Shown here one piece after another: positions 7,672-16,781 of a DNA stretch of 35,127 nt. The first letter of the stretch is position 1. Each line of letters begins with the position of its first letter. The notes under the pieces are model-generated. The model searched no databases. It worked only from the letters and a program-made list of their open reading frames with translations, and was not told where the DNA came from. The position numbers and the translations under genes are program-made. This DNA comes from Ancylomarina sp. DW003 (lineage in GTDB: Bacteria; Bacteroidota; Bacteroidia; Bacteroidales; Marinifilaceae), in assembly GCF_029029505.1 (NCBI RefSeq), contig NZ_JAKJSD010000027.1, forward strand, positions 1 through 35,127, given 5' to 3'.

Positions 7672-9585
7672 TTACTTAACTTCTTCGAAGTCAACATCAG
7701 TTACTTCGTCATCTTTCTTAGCTTGCTGTCCGCCTTGAGCACCTGCACCAGCATCTGGTCCTGGCTGTCCACCTTGCTCTTGTGCTTGAGCATTGTAGAT
7801 ATCCTGAGAAGCTGCCTGGAATACAGTATTCAATTCTTCAATTGCTGTATTGATTGCTTCAAGATCCTGAGCTTTGTGAGCTTCTTTCAACTTGTTAAGA
7901 GCATCTTCGATAGGTTGCTTCTTATCAGCAGGAAGTTTATCTCCAATTTCAGCTAATTGCTTTTCAGTTTGGAAGATAGTACTGTCAGCTTTGTTCAAAG
8001 TATCAACTTTTTCTTTAGCTTGGTTATCAGCTTCTTCATTAGCCTTAGCTTCGTCTCTCATACGTGAGATTTCTTCGTCAGATAATCCTGAAGATGCCTC
8101 GATACGAATTGACTGCTCTTTTCCTGTTCCCTTATCCTTAGCAGATACGTTTAGGATACCATTTGCATCAATATCGAAAGTTACTTCGATTTGAGGTACA
8201 CCACGCTGTGCCGGAGGAATATTATCCAGGTTGAAACGACCGATAGTTTTATTACCGTTAGCCATTGGACGCTCACCTTGTAGTACGTGAATATCTACAG
8301 AAGGCTGGTTGTCAGCAGCAGTAGTAAAAGTCTCAGTTTTTTTAGTTGGAATAGTTGTGTTAGCTTCAATAAGCTTAGTCATTACTCCACCCATAGTTTC
8401 GATACCCATTGAAAGTGGCGTTACATCTAAAAGAAGTACATCCTTAACCTCACCAGTTAATACACCACCTTGAATAGCAGCACCTACAGCTACAACCTCA
8501 TCTGGGTTAACCCCTTTTGAAGGCGCTTTCCCGAAGAATTCCTGAACGATGTTCTGAATAGCTGGAATACGAGTTGATCCACCTACTAAGATAACTTCAT
8601 CAATTTCTGATTTAGAAACACCGGCATCTTGCAAAGCTGTTTTACAAGGCTGAAGTACAGCTTGAATCAATTTATCAGCTAATTGCTCGAATTGTGCACG
8701 AGACAGAGTTCTAACCAAGTGCTTAGGCATACCGTCAACTGGCATGATATATGGCAAGTTGATTTCAGTACTAGTAGAACTAGAAAGCTCAACTTTAGCT
8801 TTTTCAGCAGCTTCTTTCAAACGCTGAAGAGCCATAGGATCTTTACGAAGGTCAATGTTTTCGTCCTTAATAAATTCTTCAGCTAACCAGTCGATAATGA
8901 TTTGGTCAAAGTCGTCACCGCCTAAGTGAGTATCACCGTTAGTAGACTTAACTTCGAATACACCGTCACCTAATTCAAGAACTGAAATATCGAAAGTACC
9001 ACCACCAAGGTCGAATACTGCGATTTTCATATCGTTATCTTTCTTATCAAGACCATATGCTAAAGATGCAGCAGTAGGCTCATTGATAATACGCTTAACA
9101 GCTAAACCGGCAATTTCACCAGCTTCTTTAGTTGCCTGACGTTGTGCATCGTTAAAGTAAGCAGGAACTGTAATAACAGCCTCTGTAACTTCTTGTCCTA
9201 AGTAATCTTCAGCAGTTTTCTTCATTTTCTGAAGTGTCATAGCTGAAATTTCTTGTGGAGAATATTTACGATCGTCGATTAATACACGAGGTGTATTGTT
9301 ATCGCCTTTAACTACTTTATATGGAACACGTCCAATTTCCTTAGATACCTTATCGTGAGTTTCACCCATGAAACGCTTGATAGAGTAAATTGTTTTAGTA
9401 GGGTTAGTAATCGCCTGACGTTTTGCAGGATCACCAATCTTTCTTTCTCCGTTCTCAATAAAAGCCACAATCGATGGTGTGGTTCTTTTTCCTTCACTGT
9501 TAGGAATTACAACTGGTTCATTTCCTTCCATTACAGAAACACAAGAGTTGGTTGTTCCTAAGTCGATTCCAATAATCTTACCCAT
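7672..9585 (-). CDS. dnaK: Hsp70 chaperone DnaK
   Basis: This is the ATP-dependent cytoplasmic chaperone that works with DnaJ and GrpE on unfolded proteins. The 637 residues start with [11 protein letters not shown] (phosphate-binding loop), followed by the nucleotide-binding domain to about 385 with FDLGGGTFD and the VGGSTRIPA motif. The linker is [11 protein letters not shown], then the substrate-binding beta domain to about 505 and the helical lid. The tail is Gly/Gln/Ala-rich and ends DVDFEEVK, close to the classical bacterial EEVK-type end. It is monocistronic here: dnaJ and grpE are not adjacent, as is common in Bacteroidota. Upstream lies a 402-bp region with repeated TGCCAAAA motifs and candidate alternative-sigma promoters (separate entries), suggesting dedicated stress control. 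Confidence 0.98.
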   Translation of the reverse strand: MGKIIGIDLGTTNSCVSVMEGNEPVVIPNSEGKRTTPSIVAFIENGERKIGDPAKRQAITNPTKTIYSIKRFMGETHDKVSKEIGRVPYKVVKGDNNTPRVLIDDRKYSPQEISAMTLQKMKKTAEDYLGQEVTEAVITVPAYFNDAQRQATKEAGEIAGLAVKRIINEPTAASLAYGLDKKDNDMKIAVFDLGGGTFDISVLELGDGVFEVKSTNGDTHLGGDDFDQIIIDWLAEEFIKDENIDLRKDPMALQRLKEAAEKAKVELSSSTSTEINLPYIMPVDGMPKHLVRTLSRAQFEQLADKLIQAVLQPCKTALQDAGVSKSEIDEVILVGGSTRIPAIQNIVQEFFGKAPSKGVNPDEVVAVGAAIQGGVLTGEVKDVLLLDVTPLSMGIETMGGVMTKLIEANTTIPTKKTETFTTAADNQPSVDIHVLQGERPMANGNKTIGRFNLDNIPPAQRGVPQIEVTFDIDANGILNVSAKDKGTGKEQSIRIEASSGLSDEEISRMRDEAKANEEADNQAKEKVDTLNKADSTIFQTEKQLAEIGDKLPADKKQPIEDALNKLKEAHKAQDLEAINTAIEELNTVFQAASQDIYNAQAQEQGGQPGPDAGAGAQGGQQAKKDDEVTDVDFEEVK

Positions 9586-9623
9586 TTTAATATTTATTTA
9601 AGTTTTTAATATTCGATTTTGTT

Positions 9624-9645
9624 TTGAGTTCTTTTTCAAACTCGA
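9624..9645. promoter_or_regulatory. Inverted repeat in the dnaK leader
   Basis: TTGAGTT at 9624-9630 and AACTCGA at 9639-9645 form 7-bp arms with one mismatch around an 8-nt spacer. It lies 39-60 bp upstream of the dnaK start. It resembles the HspR HAIR element in its half-sites, but the spacing is 3 nt too long, so only an unassigned operator or leader hairpin is proposed. Confidence 0.3.
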
Positions 9646-9654
9646 TTGGATTTA

Positions 9655-9671
9655 ATCAAAGCCTGTGCCAA
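9655..9671 (-). promoter_or_regulatory. Sigma54-like promoter candidate for dnaK
   Basis: The minus strand reads TTGGCAC-AGGCT-TTGAT. This matches the sigma54 consensus TTGGCACG-N4-TTGCW at the -24 box and the TTG of the -12 box, with GG at the right distance, but the -12 GC is GA. A start near 9644 would give a leader of about 60 nt. The mismatch at a key base keeps this tentative. Confidence 0.3.
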
Positions 9672-9829
9672 GATGTTTTTTGCCAAAAGGAATGCATTTT
9701 TGACACTGTGAATGCCAAAAATCAGGAATCTCATGACATAATTGCTGCCAAAAAGACAGAATATCGTCAGTTTAAGTTGCAATAAAGTTTGTCGTAATAA
9801 GAATATCGTATTGACTGAGTGCCAAAAAA
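9666..9829. repeat. Five-copy TGCCAA(AAA) motif array upstream of dnaK
   Basis: TGCCAA occurs at 9666, 9681, 9713, 9746 and 9820, all in the same orientation; the last four extend to TGCCAAAA. Spacings are 15, 32, 33 and 74 bp, close to multiples or half multiples of a helical turn. The copy at 9713 pairs with TTTTTGACA (9697-9705) as an inverted repeat with a 7-nt spacer. On the dnaK strand the motif is TTTTTGGCA. It looks like a binding-site array. The regulator is unknown. The array lies in the 402-bp gap 9586-9987, which holds no ORF I would call. Confidence 0.6.
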
Positions 9830-9850
9830 TATTCTAAGGTAAATTGTTTA

Positions 9851-9862
9851 GACAAATTTGTC
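9851..9862. promoter_or_regulatory. Perfect 12-bp palindrome upstream of panB
   Basis: GACAAATTTGTC is a perfect palindrome located 25 bp before the proposed -33 element of panB. It is a plausible operator, but no regulator is known from the window. Confidence 0.3.
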
Positions 9863-9886
9863 CTGATGGCTATTTATCTCTATCTG

Positions 9887-9918
9887 TTTCAACTTATTTC
9901 AATCTTTTTCTAACTTTG
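9887..9918 (+). promoter_or_regulatory. Candidate Bacteroidota promoter for panB
   Basis: TTTC at 9887-9890 (one mismatch to TTTG) is followed after 20 bp by a perfect -7 box TAACTTTG at 9911-9918. A second perfect -7 box, TAGCTTTG, lies at 9944-9951 closer to the gene. Transcript starts near 9925 or 9958 would give leaders of about 60 or 30 nt. Confidence 0.55.
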
Positions 9919-9987
9919 CCGAGTAAATCAGCAATACTTAAAGTAGCTTTGCAGATTCAACTATTAAAAAATTAGCAACAAGAAAAA

Positions 9988-10806
9988 ATGTCAATTCATA
10001 AAGAATCATTCAAACGAGTAACGACTCATATTCTTTCAGAGATGAAACTGAAAGGAGAAAAAATCGCCATGTTAACTTCTTACGATTTTTCAATGGCAAG
10101 CATTGTTGATAAGGCAGGAGTGGATGTGATTCTAGTTGGAGACTCAGCATCTAATGTGATGGCTGGTCATGAAACAACACTTCCGATTACACTTGATCAA
10201 ATGATTTATCACGGCGCTTCAGTGGTTCGCGCAGTCAATCGAGCACTGGTTGTAGTTGATCTACCTTTCGGTACATATCAGGGAAATTCGAAGGAAGCTT
10301 TGTGTTCTTCTATACGTATAATGAAAGAATGTAGCGCTGATGCAGTGAAATTAGAAGGTGGTCGTGAAATCCTAGAATCGGTAAACCGAATTCTATCTGC
10401 AGGTATCCCGGTTATGGGGCATTTAGGATTAACTCCGCAGTCAATTCATAAGTTTGGAACATACGCTGTTCGAGCTAAGGAGGAAGAAGAAGCGACTAAA
10501 CTATTGGAAGATGCAAAAATGCTGGAGGAGGCAGGTTGTTTTGCTCTTGTGCTAGAAAAAATACCTGCCAGTTTAGCGACGAAAGTTGCTGAGTCACTTA
10601 CAATTCCTGTTATTGGTATTGGTGCCGGAGGTGGTGTTGATGGCCAAGTTTTGGTTGCTCACGATATGTTGGGAATTACTCAAGAGTTCTCTCCTCGTTT
10701 CTTAAGAAGATATCACAACCTTTTTGCTGAGATGAAAGGCGCAGTCGAAAATTATATTGAGGATGTTAAATCGAAAGATTTCCCTAGCGAAAGAGAGCAA
10801 TACTAA
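9988..10806 (+). CDS. panB: 3-methyl-2-oxobutanoate hydroxymethyltransferase
   Basis: This is the first committed enzyme of pantothenate (vitamin B5, coenzyme A) synthesis. It transfers a hydroxymethyl group from 5,10-methylene-tetrahydrofolate to alpha-ketoisovalerate to give ketopantoate, in the cytoplasm with Mg2+. The 272 residues form the expected TIM-barrel pattern: [17 protein letters not shown], the metal-binding [12 protein letters not shown] (D52), [28 protein letters not shown] and the C-terminal [16 protein letters not shown] plus HDMLG. The length is normal. The pseudouridine synthase follows 53 bp downstream on the same strand and probably shares the transcript. No other pan gene is nearby. 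Confidence 0.96.
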   Translation: MSIHKESFKRVTTHILSEMKLKGEKIAMLTSYDFSMASIVDKAGVDVILVGDSASNVMAGHETTLPITLDQMIYHGASVVRAVNRALVVVDLPFGTYQGNSKEALCSSIRIMKECSADAVKLEGGREILESVNRILSAGIPVMGHLGLTPQSIHKFGTYAVRAKEEEEATKLLEDAKMLEEAGCFALVLEKIPASLATKVAESLTIPVIGIGAGGGVDGQVLVAHDMLGITQEFSPRFLRRYHNLFAEMKGAVENYIEDVKSKDFPSEREQY

Positions 10807-10859
10807 GAATTAATAAATATAGAGTTGGCGGTTTTTTAATTGCTAATTAGGATTAGGAT

Positions 10860-11573
10860 ATGGCAAAAGAAAAAAGATTAGATGTGTTATTCGAGGATAA
10901 TCACATTATAGCTGTAAACAAACGCAGAGGTGATATTGTTCAGGGAGATAAGACTGGAGATGAGCCTTTAAGTGACATGGTTAAGGCATACATTAAGGAA
11001 AAATACAATAAACCTGGTGATGTATACTTAGGTTTGCCACATAGATTGGATCGACCGGTTAGTGGTGTTGTAATATTTGCAAAAACGAGTAAAGCTCTTA
11101 CACGTTTGAATTTGATGTTCCAACAGAAAGATAATGAAATTCGTAAGGTATATTGGGCTATTGTAAGTAATTGTCCAAGGTTAGAAGAAGAAGTGTTGAC
11201 ACACTACTTATTAAAAAACGAGGATCGAAATAAGAGTAATGTCTTCGATAAGAAGAAAAAGAACGCTAAAGAGGCTGTTTTGGACTATAAGCTCATTACT
11301 CGATCACAAAAGTATTATTTACTAGAAGTGAAATTACATACGGGGCGTCATCACCAAATTAGAGCTCAGCTGTCAAGAATTGGATGCCCGATTCGCGGTG
11401 ATTTGAAATATGGTTACGCTCGTTCGAACAAAGGAGGAGGAATCGATCTTCATGCACGTGAGATTAGCTTTATGCATCCGGTAAAACAGGAACCTGTTAC
11501 TATTAAGGCTCCGGTGCCAAAGAATGATAACCTTTGGAAAGAGCTATATCACTTGGTTATTGGTAAATCTTAA
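10860..11573 (+). CDS. RluA-family RNA pseudouridine synthase
   Basis: This enzyme isomerises specific uridines to pseudouridine in rRNA or tRNA. The 237 residues carry the family's catalytic motif as HRLDRPVSGVVIF, with the catalytic Asp at 64, and the later LHTGRHHQIRAQLS segment that positions RNA. There is no N-terminal S4 domain, so it resembles the shorter RluA/TruC-type members more than RluC or RluD. The exact target cannot be assigned from sequence. It lies downstream of panB and is followed by a strong terminator. Confidence 0.92.
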   Translation: MAKEKRLDVLFEDNHIIAVNKRRGDIVQGDKTGDEPLSDMVKAYIKEKYNKPGDVYLGLPHRLDRPVSGVVIFAKTSKALTRLNLMFQQKDNEIRKVYWAIVSNCPRLEEEVLTHYLLKNEDRNKSNVFDKKKKNAKEAVLDYKLITRSQKYYLLEVKLHTGRHHQIRAQLSRIGCPIRGDLKYGYARSNKGGGIDLHAREISFMHPVKQEPVTIKAPVPKNDNLWKELYHLVIGKS

Positions 11574-11597
11574 GGAAGGTTTAAAACAAAATAAAAA

Positions 11598-11634
11598 TGG
11601 CTAAATCGTCAGCAGTTGCTTGAGGATTTAGCCA
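11598..11634. terminator. Terminator shared by the pseudouridine synthase gene and cdd
   Basis: A 10-bp perfect stem TGGCTAAATC (11598-11607) / GATTTAGCCA (11625-11634) has a 17-nt loop. It is followed by CTTCTTTTTTT on the plus strand and preceded by an A-rich run, so it can also stop the converging cdd transcript. Confidence 0.85.
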
Positions 11635-11659
11635 CTTCTTTTTTTATATGAATTGATCA

Positions 11660-12151
11660 CTATTCGTCAAGCATATCTTTCTCAAAATAAAGAGGTAGCA
11701 ATTGTTTAATGTTTTCGATTTCAAATATTGTTTTCTGTCCATAAAGGAAAACTTGCATTGGCGTATGATATCGCTCCTCAGTTTCTAATAAAACTTGACG
11801 ACAACTACCACATGGAGGAATAGGTCGATCAAGAAATTGACCATTATTAAAACAAGCAATTGCAATACTCTTTACAGGTACATCAGGATATTTTGAGTTG
11901 GCGTAAAACATAGCAACTCTTTCAGCACACAATCCGGAAGGATAAGCAGAGTTTTCTTGATTACTGCCCTGGATGATTTCACCATTCTCTAATAGAACTG
12001 CGGCTCCAACTCGAAATTTTGAATAAGGGGAGTATGACGATTGTGTTGCTTCTTTGGCTTTATTAATCAATTCCTGATTTATGGAATCAAGTTCTTCTAT
12101 TGAATTGTATTCTAATACAGTAGTCGTTATTTGAGTTTTCTTCATTACCAT
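11660..12151 (-). CDS. cdd: Cytidine deaminase
   Basis: This is a cytoplasmic pyrimidine-salvage enzyme converting (deoxy)cytidine to (deoxy)uridine. The 163 residues show the zinc-site motifs CAE (C75, E77, in SGLCAERVAMF) and PCGSC (C114, C117, in PPCGSCRQVL), plus the substrate segment YSPYSKFRVGAAV. Three cysteine ligands at the zinc point to the small homotetrameric class, although 163 residues is slightly longer than usual owing to an N-terminal extension of about 20. M1 and M3 are alternative starts. It stands alone, divergent from the LysM glucosaminidase gene. Confidence 0.94.
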   Translation of the reverse strand: MVMKKTQITTTVLEYNSIEELDSINQELINKAKEATQSSYSPYSKFRVGAAVLLENGEIIQGSNQENSAYPSGLCAERVAMFYANSKYPDVPVKSIAIACFNNGQFLDRPIPPCGSCRQVLLETEERYHTPMQVFLYGQKTIFEIENIKQLLPLYFEKDMLDE

Positions 12152-12181
12152 ACAAATTTCCTGATAAATAATTTTTTATTA

Positions 12182-12189
12182 CAAATTTA
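12182..12189 (-). promoter_or_regulatory. Candidate -7 box for cdd
   Basis: The minus strand reads TAAATTTG, a perfect match to TAnnTTTG, 31-38 bp before the cdd start codon. No clear -33 box was found. Confidence 0.4.
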
Positions 12190-12288
12190 CGGAGAATAGT
12201 AGGATTATATTTTGATTTCCTATTTTTATGGTTGTTTAATAGAAGCGGCGATAAAGATATAGAATAATTATCAATATTTTGTAAAGGT

Positions 12289-12296
12289 TAGTTTTG
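12289..12296 (+). promoter_or_regulatory. Candidate -7 box for the LysM glucosaminidase gene
   Basis: TAGTTTTG is a perfect TAnnTTTG match ending 53 bp before the start codon at 12350. The -33 region is not convincing. Confidence 0.35.
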
Positions 12297-12349
12297 CTAA
12301 ATTCATTAAATATAGATTCAATAATACATTGTAAAATAAAGATGTACCC

Positions 12350-13264
12350 ATGAAATTAAATAAATCTCTTCTTATACTTATAGCTTGTTGTCTGTTTTCT
12401 ACAGTGACTTTTGCCGAAAAGACATCGCGAAAAGCTTATATAGCTAAGTACAAAAAAATGGCTGTTGATGAAATGAAACGTACAGGAATTCCTGCAAGCA
12501 TTACCTTAGCACAAGGTTTACTTGAATCTGGGAATGGTAATTCGACCTTAGCTACAAAAGCTAACAACCATTTTGGTATTAAATGTCATGATTGGACGGG
12601 GCCCTCAATTAAAATTGATGATGATAAGAAAAATGAGTGCTTTAGAAAATACAAAGATCCTTATCAATCTTATAAAGATCATTCTAAGTTCTTGACGACA
12701 AGAAATCGATATGCTTTTCTTTTTGAACTGAAATCTACTGATTATAAGGGCTGGGCAAAGGGGCTAAAGAGAGCAGGTTATGCAACCCATCCGAGGTATG
12801 CTCACATGCTTATTAAGATTATTGAAGAGGAAGAATTGTATTTGTTAGATGGTAGTTTTAAAAAGCATAAATCTCACTATTCAGGAAAATCAAGCTTTGA
12901 AAAGAGTATTGGTGACTTAGATTTAAGGCTGGAAGTTGCTAATGGTGTCCACTTTATTAAGGTAATTAAAGGTGATACTTTCTATAATTTGGAAAAAAAG
13001 ATGGGAGTGAGTCGTGCAAAACTTCTTAAGTATAACGAATTGCCAAAGGATTATGTTTTGAGTATCGATCAGATTTTATATTTCCACAAGAAGAGAGGAA
13101 AAGCAGCTCGAGGATACAATTTTCACTTAGTTAAATCAGGAGAGACGCTTTATGATATAGCACAGAAATATTGTGTGAAACTAAAAAGGATAAGAAAATT
13201 CAATGGTTTTTCTAAGAGACATGAAGTTGCCGTAGGCGATAGGGTTTACCTGAGAAAACCTTAA
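12350..13264 (+). CDS. Exported peptidoglycan glucosaminidase with two LysM domains
   Basis: This is a cell-wall hydrolase of the GH73/FlgJ-like N-acetylglucosaminidase family. The 304 residues have a signal peptide (hydrophobic 6-20, cleavage near TFA22). A glucosaminidase domain covers about 28-165, with the catalytic Glu probably E59 in ITLAQGLLESGNG, followed by ATKANNHFGIKC. Two C-terminal LysM peptidoglycan-binding modules lie at about 197-243 (IKVIKGDTFYNLEKKMGVS) and 256-303 (HLVKSGETLYDIAQKY). The protein is common in Bacteroidota and probably acts in the periplasm in cell separation or wall turnover. It is monocistronic and ends before a strong hairpin. Confidence 0.93.
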   Translation: MKLNKSLLILIACCLFSTVTFAEKTSRKAYIAKYKKMAVDEMKRTGIPASITLAQGLLESGNGNSTLATKANNHFGIKCHDWTGPSIKIDDDKKNECFRKYKDPYQSYKDHSKFLTTRNRYAFLFELKSTDYKGWAKGLKRAGYATHPRYAHMLIKIIEEEELYLLDGSFKKHKSHYSGKSSFEKSIGDLDLRLEVANGVHFIKVIKGDTFYNLEKKMGVSRAKLLKYNELPKDYVLSIDQILYFHKKRGKAARGYNFHLVKSGETLYDIAQKYCVKLKRIRKFNGFSKRHEVAVGDRVYLRKP

Positions 13265-13280
13265 AATATTACAAGGAATA

Positions 13281-13320
13281 AAAAAAGGAGAAAGGTGTTA
13301 AGTCATCTTTCTCCTTTTTT
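13281..13320 (+). terminator. Terminator after the LysM glucosaminidase gene
   Basis: A perfect 14-bp stem (13281-13294 with 13307-13320, core AAGGAGAAAG) extends inward by three more pairs, one of them G-U, around a 6-nt loop. The right arm ends in TTTTTT, continuing to TTTTTTG. Confidence 0.9.
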
Positions 13321-13459
13321 GTTTCTAGGAGATTTCATGAAATGTAAGTCATTATTTATGAGTTGTCTGATTAGGAATTTTCTTTGATTAAGTCTAAATT
13401 GAGCATTGAAAAAATAACCGATTTTCAAAAAAAATAATACTCACCTAAAAACTTTAATC

Positions 13460-16400
13460 ATGAATACCCTAAAGCGTCAGCTAAGGCTTTTTAGTCTTCT
13501 TTTTCTAATATCAGGCTTTCTATTTTCGCCTAATATGTCTAATGCTAAGAAAAAGCAAGTTGAAAAGAAGAAAGATACGCTCATCAATTCTCAGTTAGTA
13601 AGTGGACTTAAATTTAGAAACATTGGCCCGGCAACAACTTCAGGTCGAATTTCAGACTTTGCTGTAAACCCTAATAATCACAGTGAGTATTATGTGGCCG
13701 TTTCGAGTGGTAATATTTTCAAAACAATTAATAACGGTACAACTTGGAAACCTGTATTTGATAAGTATGGCTCTTACTCTATAGGAGTTGTTACTATGGA
13801 TCCGAATAATAGCAATGTTGTTTGGGCTGGTACAGGAGAAAATAATCACCAACGAGCTTTAGGGTATGGTGATGGTGTTTATAAAACCATGGATGGTGGA
13901 AAGACATGGAAAAATATGGGTTTGAAAGAATCTCGTCATATTGGAGGACTTGTTATTGACCCGAGAAATTCTGACATTGTTTTTGTAGCTGCCGAAGGAT
14001 CTGCTTGGGGATCCGGTGGGGACAGAGGTTTGTATAAAACCACTGATGGTGGTAAAACCTGGAAAAAGGTTCTGACAATTAGTGAAAATACAGGTGTTAA
14101 CAATGTGATAATTGATCCTGTTAATCCTGATATCATGTATGCCACATCGGAACAAAGACGTCGACATGTGCATGCTAAAATTAATGGAGGCCCGGAATCG
14201 GCTATTTATAAATCGACTGATGGTGGTAATACTTGGAGAAAGTTAACTTCAGGTTTGCCCAAAGTGCATAAAGGAGGAATGGGTATTGCTGTTTCACCTG
14301 TAAATCACAACTATGTGTATGCTATAATTGAAGCTGCTGACGGGCAGAGTGGTTTTTTTAGATCTACCGACAGAGGCGAGTCTTGGAAAAAAATGAGCAA
14401 GCATGTTAGTAGCGGACAATATTATAATGAAATTTATTGTGACCCGATTGATGCAGATAAAGTGTATTCAGTTGAAACGCGTTCTCATGTGACAACAGAT
14501 GGTGGTAAAACATGGACTCGGTTGGGTTTAAAAAATCGTCACGTAGATGACCATGCTATATGGATTGATCCTAATGATACCAATCATTTCATGATAGGTG
14601 GGGATGGTGGAATTTATGAAAGTTTTGATGCCGGATCTAATTACTTATTTAAATCAAATTTATCAATAACTCAATTCTATCGTGTCCAAGTTGATAATGC
14701 CTTACCATTTTATAATATTTATGGGGGAACTCAAGATAATAATACTTTAGGTGGACCATCCAGAAATATCAGTAGAAGAGGAGTAACCAATGCAGAGTGG
14801 GAACCAATTTTAGGTGGCGATGGTTTCTGGGCACAGATTGACCCAACAGATCCTAATATTGTGTATTGCGAATATCAGTATGGAAATTCTTTTCGTTACG
14901 ATAAAAAAAGTGGCGAAAAAATTAATATTAAACCGAGAGAAAAAAAAGGAGAATTGGCATACAAATGGAATTGGAACGCTCCGATGATTTTGTCTTCTCA
15001 TAAAAATACGAGACTATATGTAGCGGCTAATAAAGTATTTCGTAGTGATGACAGAGGAAATTCCTGGGAGGCAATAAGCGATGATTTGTGCTCTGGAAAA
15101 GATCGTGACTCTTTTAAAGTTATGGGAAAATATTGGGCCTCGGATGCAGTGAAAAAACACGTTTCGACTTCTCAGTTTGGAACTATTGTTTCTTTAGCCG
15201 AATCGACAAAGAAAGAAGGCTTATTGTATGTAGGAACGGACGATGGTTTAATTCAAATGACTCAAAATGGTGGTGAAACTTGGGAGAAAACAACAGCTTT
15301 CCCTGGTATTCCTTCTATGACTTATATCAGTGATATCTTACCATCTAAATTTGATGAGAATATTGTATATACAAGCTTTGATAATCGTAAACGTGATGAT
15401 TTTAAGCCCTATGTTTTAAAAAGTTCTGATAAGGGAAAAACGTGGGTTAATATTGCTTCAAATCTACCTAAGAATGGTACTGTTCATACAATTGAACAAG
15501 ATTTTATAGATTCTAACTTATTATTTGTAGGAACAGAGTTTGGTATATTCTTCACTAAAGATGAGGGCAAGAATTGGGTGCAGTTAAAAGCGGGTATTCC
15601 AACTATTGCAGTTCGTGACTTAACAATTCAACAGCGAGAAGGTGATTTGGTTGCTGCTAGTTTTGGGCGTGGTTTTTATGTTTTAGATGATTATTCTCCT
15701 TTGAGAAATGTAAACCCGGCTTTTGTGAAAAAATCAGCACATCTATTTCCTGTAAAGGATGCTTTGATGTATATAGAAAAAGGTGGTAAAGGTAATATGG
15801 GATCAACTTATTTTACGGCTCCGAATCCTAAATTTGGTGCCACATTTACCTACTATTTAAAAGAGGTACCTAAAACTGCTAAACAAATCCGTAAGGAGAA
15901 AGAGAAAAAGTTGTTTAAAGCTGGCGAATTTATTCCACAAGCTAGTTGGAAAGAATTGGAAGATGAGGAGAAAGAATTGGCTCCATACTTGCTTTTTACC
16001 ATCAAAGATTCGGATGGTTACGAAATAAGAAAGATAAGTGCTGCTGCCAAAAAGGGCATTAATAGATTGAATTGGGATCTAAAATTCCCATCAGTTAGAC
16101 CTATTAAGAACAAAGAATTTAAACCAACAGCTAAAGTTCAATCTGGAATGTTTACAATGCCAGGAGCTTATGACGTTGAGATGGGAATTGTATTCAAAGG
16201 GATTTATAAACAACTGGGAGAATCAGTTAGATTTAAAACAAAATCTTTGAATAATACGACATTGCCAGCAACGGATAGAAGAGGTTTAGTGGACTTTCAA
16301 GAGAAAATTTCTCGTATGTCAAAAGCAATTCAGGGAAGCATGCAGTTAATTGAATCTTACAAAACTAAGTTGGCTGCTATTAGAACTGCAATGGCTCAAA

Positions 16401-16753
16401 CACCACGTTTGAAATCAAATCTTAATGAAAATGTGAATGGGTTGATAAATGAATTGAACGAAGTTTCTTTCTCATTTAGTGGAGTTAAAGCTCGTGCAAG
16501 TGGAGAGGAAATTCCTCCTGCACAAATTCCAATTTCAAAACGGATTAATTCAATTGTTGGTACACATTGGGCTAGTACTTCTGGTGTAACGCAAACACAA
16601 AAGGAGCAATTCGATATTTTAAAAGAAGAATTTCCTCTTGCTCTGAAAAAATTACAGAAAATAGCTTCTGATTTAAACTTGCTGGAAGAAGAGCTTGAAA
16701 AACAAGGAGCAGCCTGGACTCCAGGTAGAATACCAACTTATAAGGTTGAATAA
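13460..16753 (+). CDS. Large secreted BNR/sortilin-like beta-propeller protein
   Basis: The 1097-residue protein has a signal peptide (hydrophobic 10-24, cleavage near SNA29). It opens with the conserved LKFRNIGPATTSGRISDFAV of a Bacteroidota family usually labelled glycosyl hydrolase or VPS10/sortilin-like. At least eight Asp-box (BNR) repeats of the form S/T-x-D-x-G-x-T/S-W are visible, e.g. KTMDGGKTW, KTTDGGKTW, KSTDGGNTW, RSTDRGESW, RSDDRGNSW and KSSDKGKTW, spread over about 60-720 and consistent with two stacked propellers. Residues about 800-1000 form a beta-rich tail; the last 170 are helical with coiled-coil character. Asp boxes are structural, so enzyme activity is not shown. A small lipoprotein gene follows 28 bp downstream. 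Confidence 0.88.
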   Translation: MNTLKRQLRLFSLLFLISGFLFSPNMSNAKKKQVEKKKDTLINSQLVSGLKFRNIGPATTSGRISDFAVNPNNHSEYYVAVSSGNIFKTINNGTTWKPVFDKYGSYSIGVVTMDPNNSNVVWAGTGENNHQRALGYGDGVYKTMDGGKTWKNMGLKESRHIGGLVIDPRNSDIVFVAAEGSAWGSGGDRGLYKTTDGGKTWKKVLTISENTGVNNVIIDPVNPDIMYATSEQRRRHVHAKINGGPESAIYKSTDGGNTWRKLTSGLPKVHKGGMGIAVSPVNHNYVYAIIEAADGQSGFFRSTDRGESWKKMSKHVSSGQYYNEIYCDPIDADKVYSVETRSHVTTDGGKTWTRLGLKNRHVDDHAIWIDPNDTNHFMIGGDGGIYESFDAGSNYLFKSNLSITQFYRVQVDNALPFYNIYGGTQDNNTLGGPSRNISRRGVTNAEWEPILGGDGFWAQIDPTDPNIVYCEYQYGNSFRYDKKSGEKINIKPREKKGELAYKWNWNAPMILSSHKNTRLYVAANKVFRSDDRGNSWEAISDDLCSGKDRDSFKVMGKYWASDAVKKHVSTSQFGTIVSLAESTKKEGLLYVGTDDGLIQMTQNGGETWEKTTAFPGIPSMTYISDILPSKFDENIVYTSFDNRKRDDFKPYVLKSSDKGKTWVNIASNLPKNGTVHTIEQDFIDSNLLFVGTEFGIFFTKDEGKNWVQLKAGIPTIAVRDLTIQQREGDLVAASFGRGFYVLDDYSPLRNVNPAFVKKSAHLFPVKDALMYIEKGGKGNMGSTYFTAPNPKFGATFTYYLKEVPKTAKQIRKEKEKKLFKAGEFIPQASWKELEDEEKELAPYLLFTIKDSDGYEIRKISAAAKKGINRLNWDLKFPSVRPIKNKEFKPTAKVQSGMFTMPGAYDVEMGIVFKGIYKQLGESVRFKTKSLNNTTLPATDRRGLVDFQEKISRMSKAIQGSMQLIESYKTKLAAIRTAMAQTPRLKSNLNENVNGLINELNEVSFSFSGVKARASGEEIPPAQIPISKRINSIVGTHWASTSGVTQTQKEQFDILKEEFPLALKKLQKIASDLNLLEEELEKQGAAWTPGRIPTYKVE

Positions 16754-16781
16754 TAGAATTTTAATTAATAATAATTTCGTC

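Noticed and set aside
7723-9561. Several plus-strand ORFs opposite dnaK
   Set aside because: They are shadows of the highly biased dnaK coding sequence, have no recognisable domains and no promoter.
9624-9645. HAIR element (HspR site) or CIRCE element (HrcA site) upstream of dnaK
   Set aside because: The half-sites of the inverted repeat are similar to HAIR but spaced 3 nt too far apart, and only a single imperfect half of CIRCE (GAGTGCCAA at 9817) is present.
16695-16781. N-terminal extension of the small lipoprotein from ATG 16695
   Set aside because: It overlaps the end of the BNR gene and would put the lipoprotein signal sequence in the middle of the protein.
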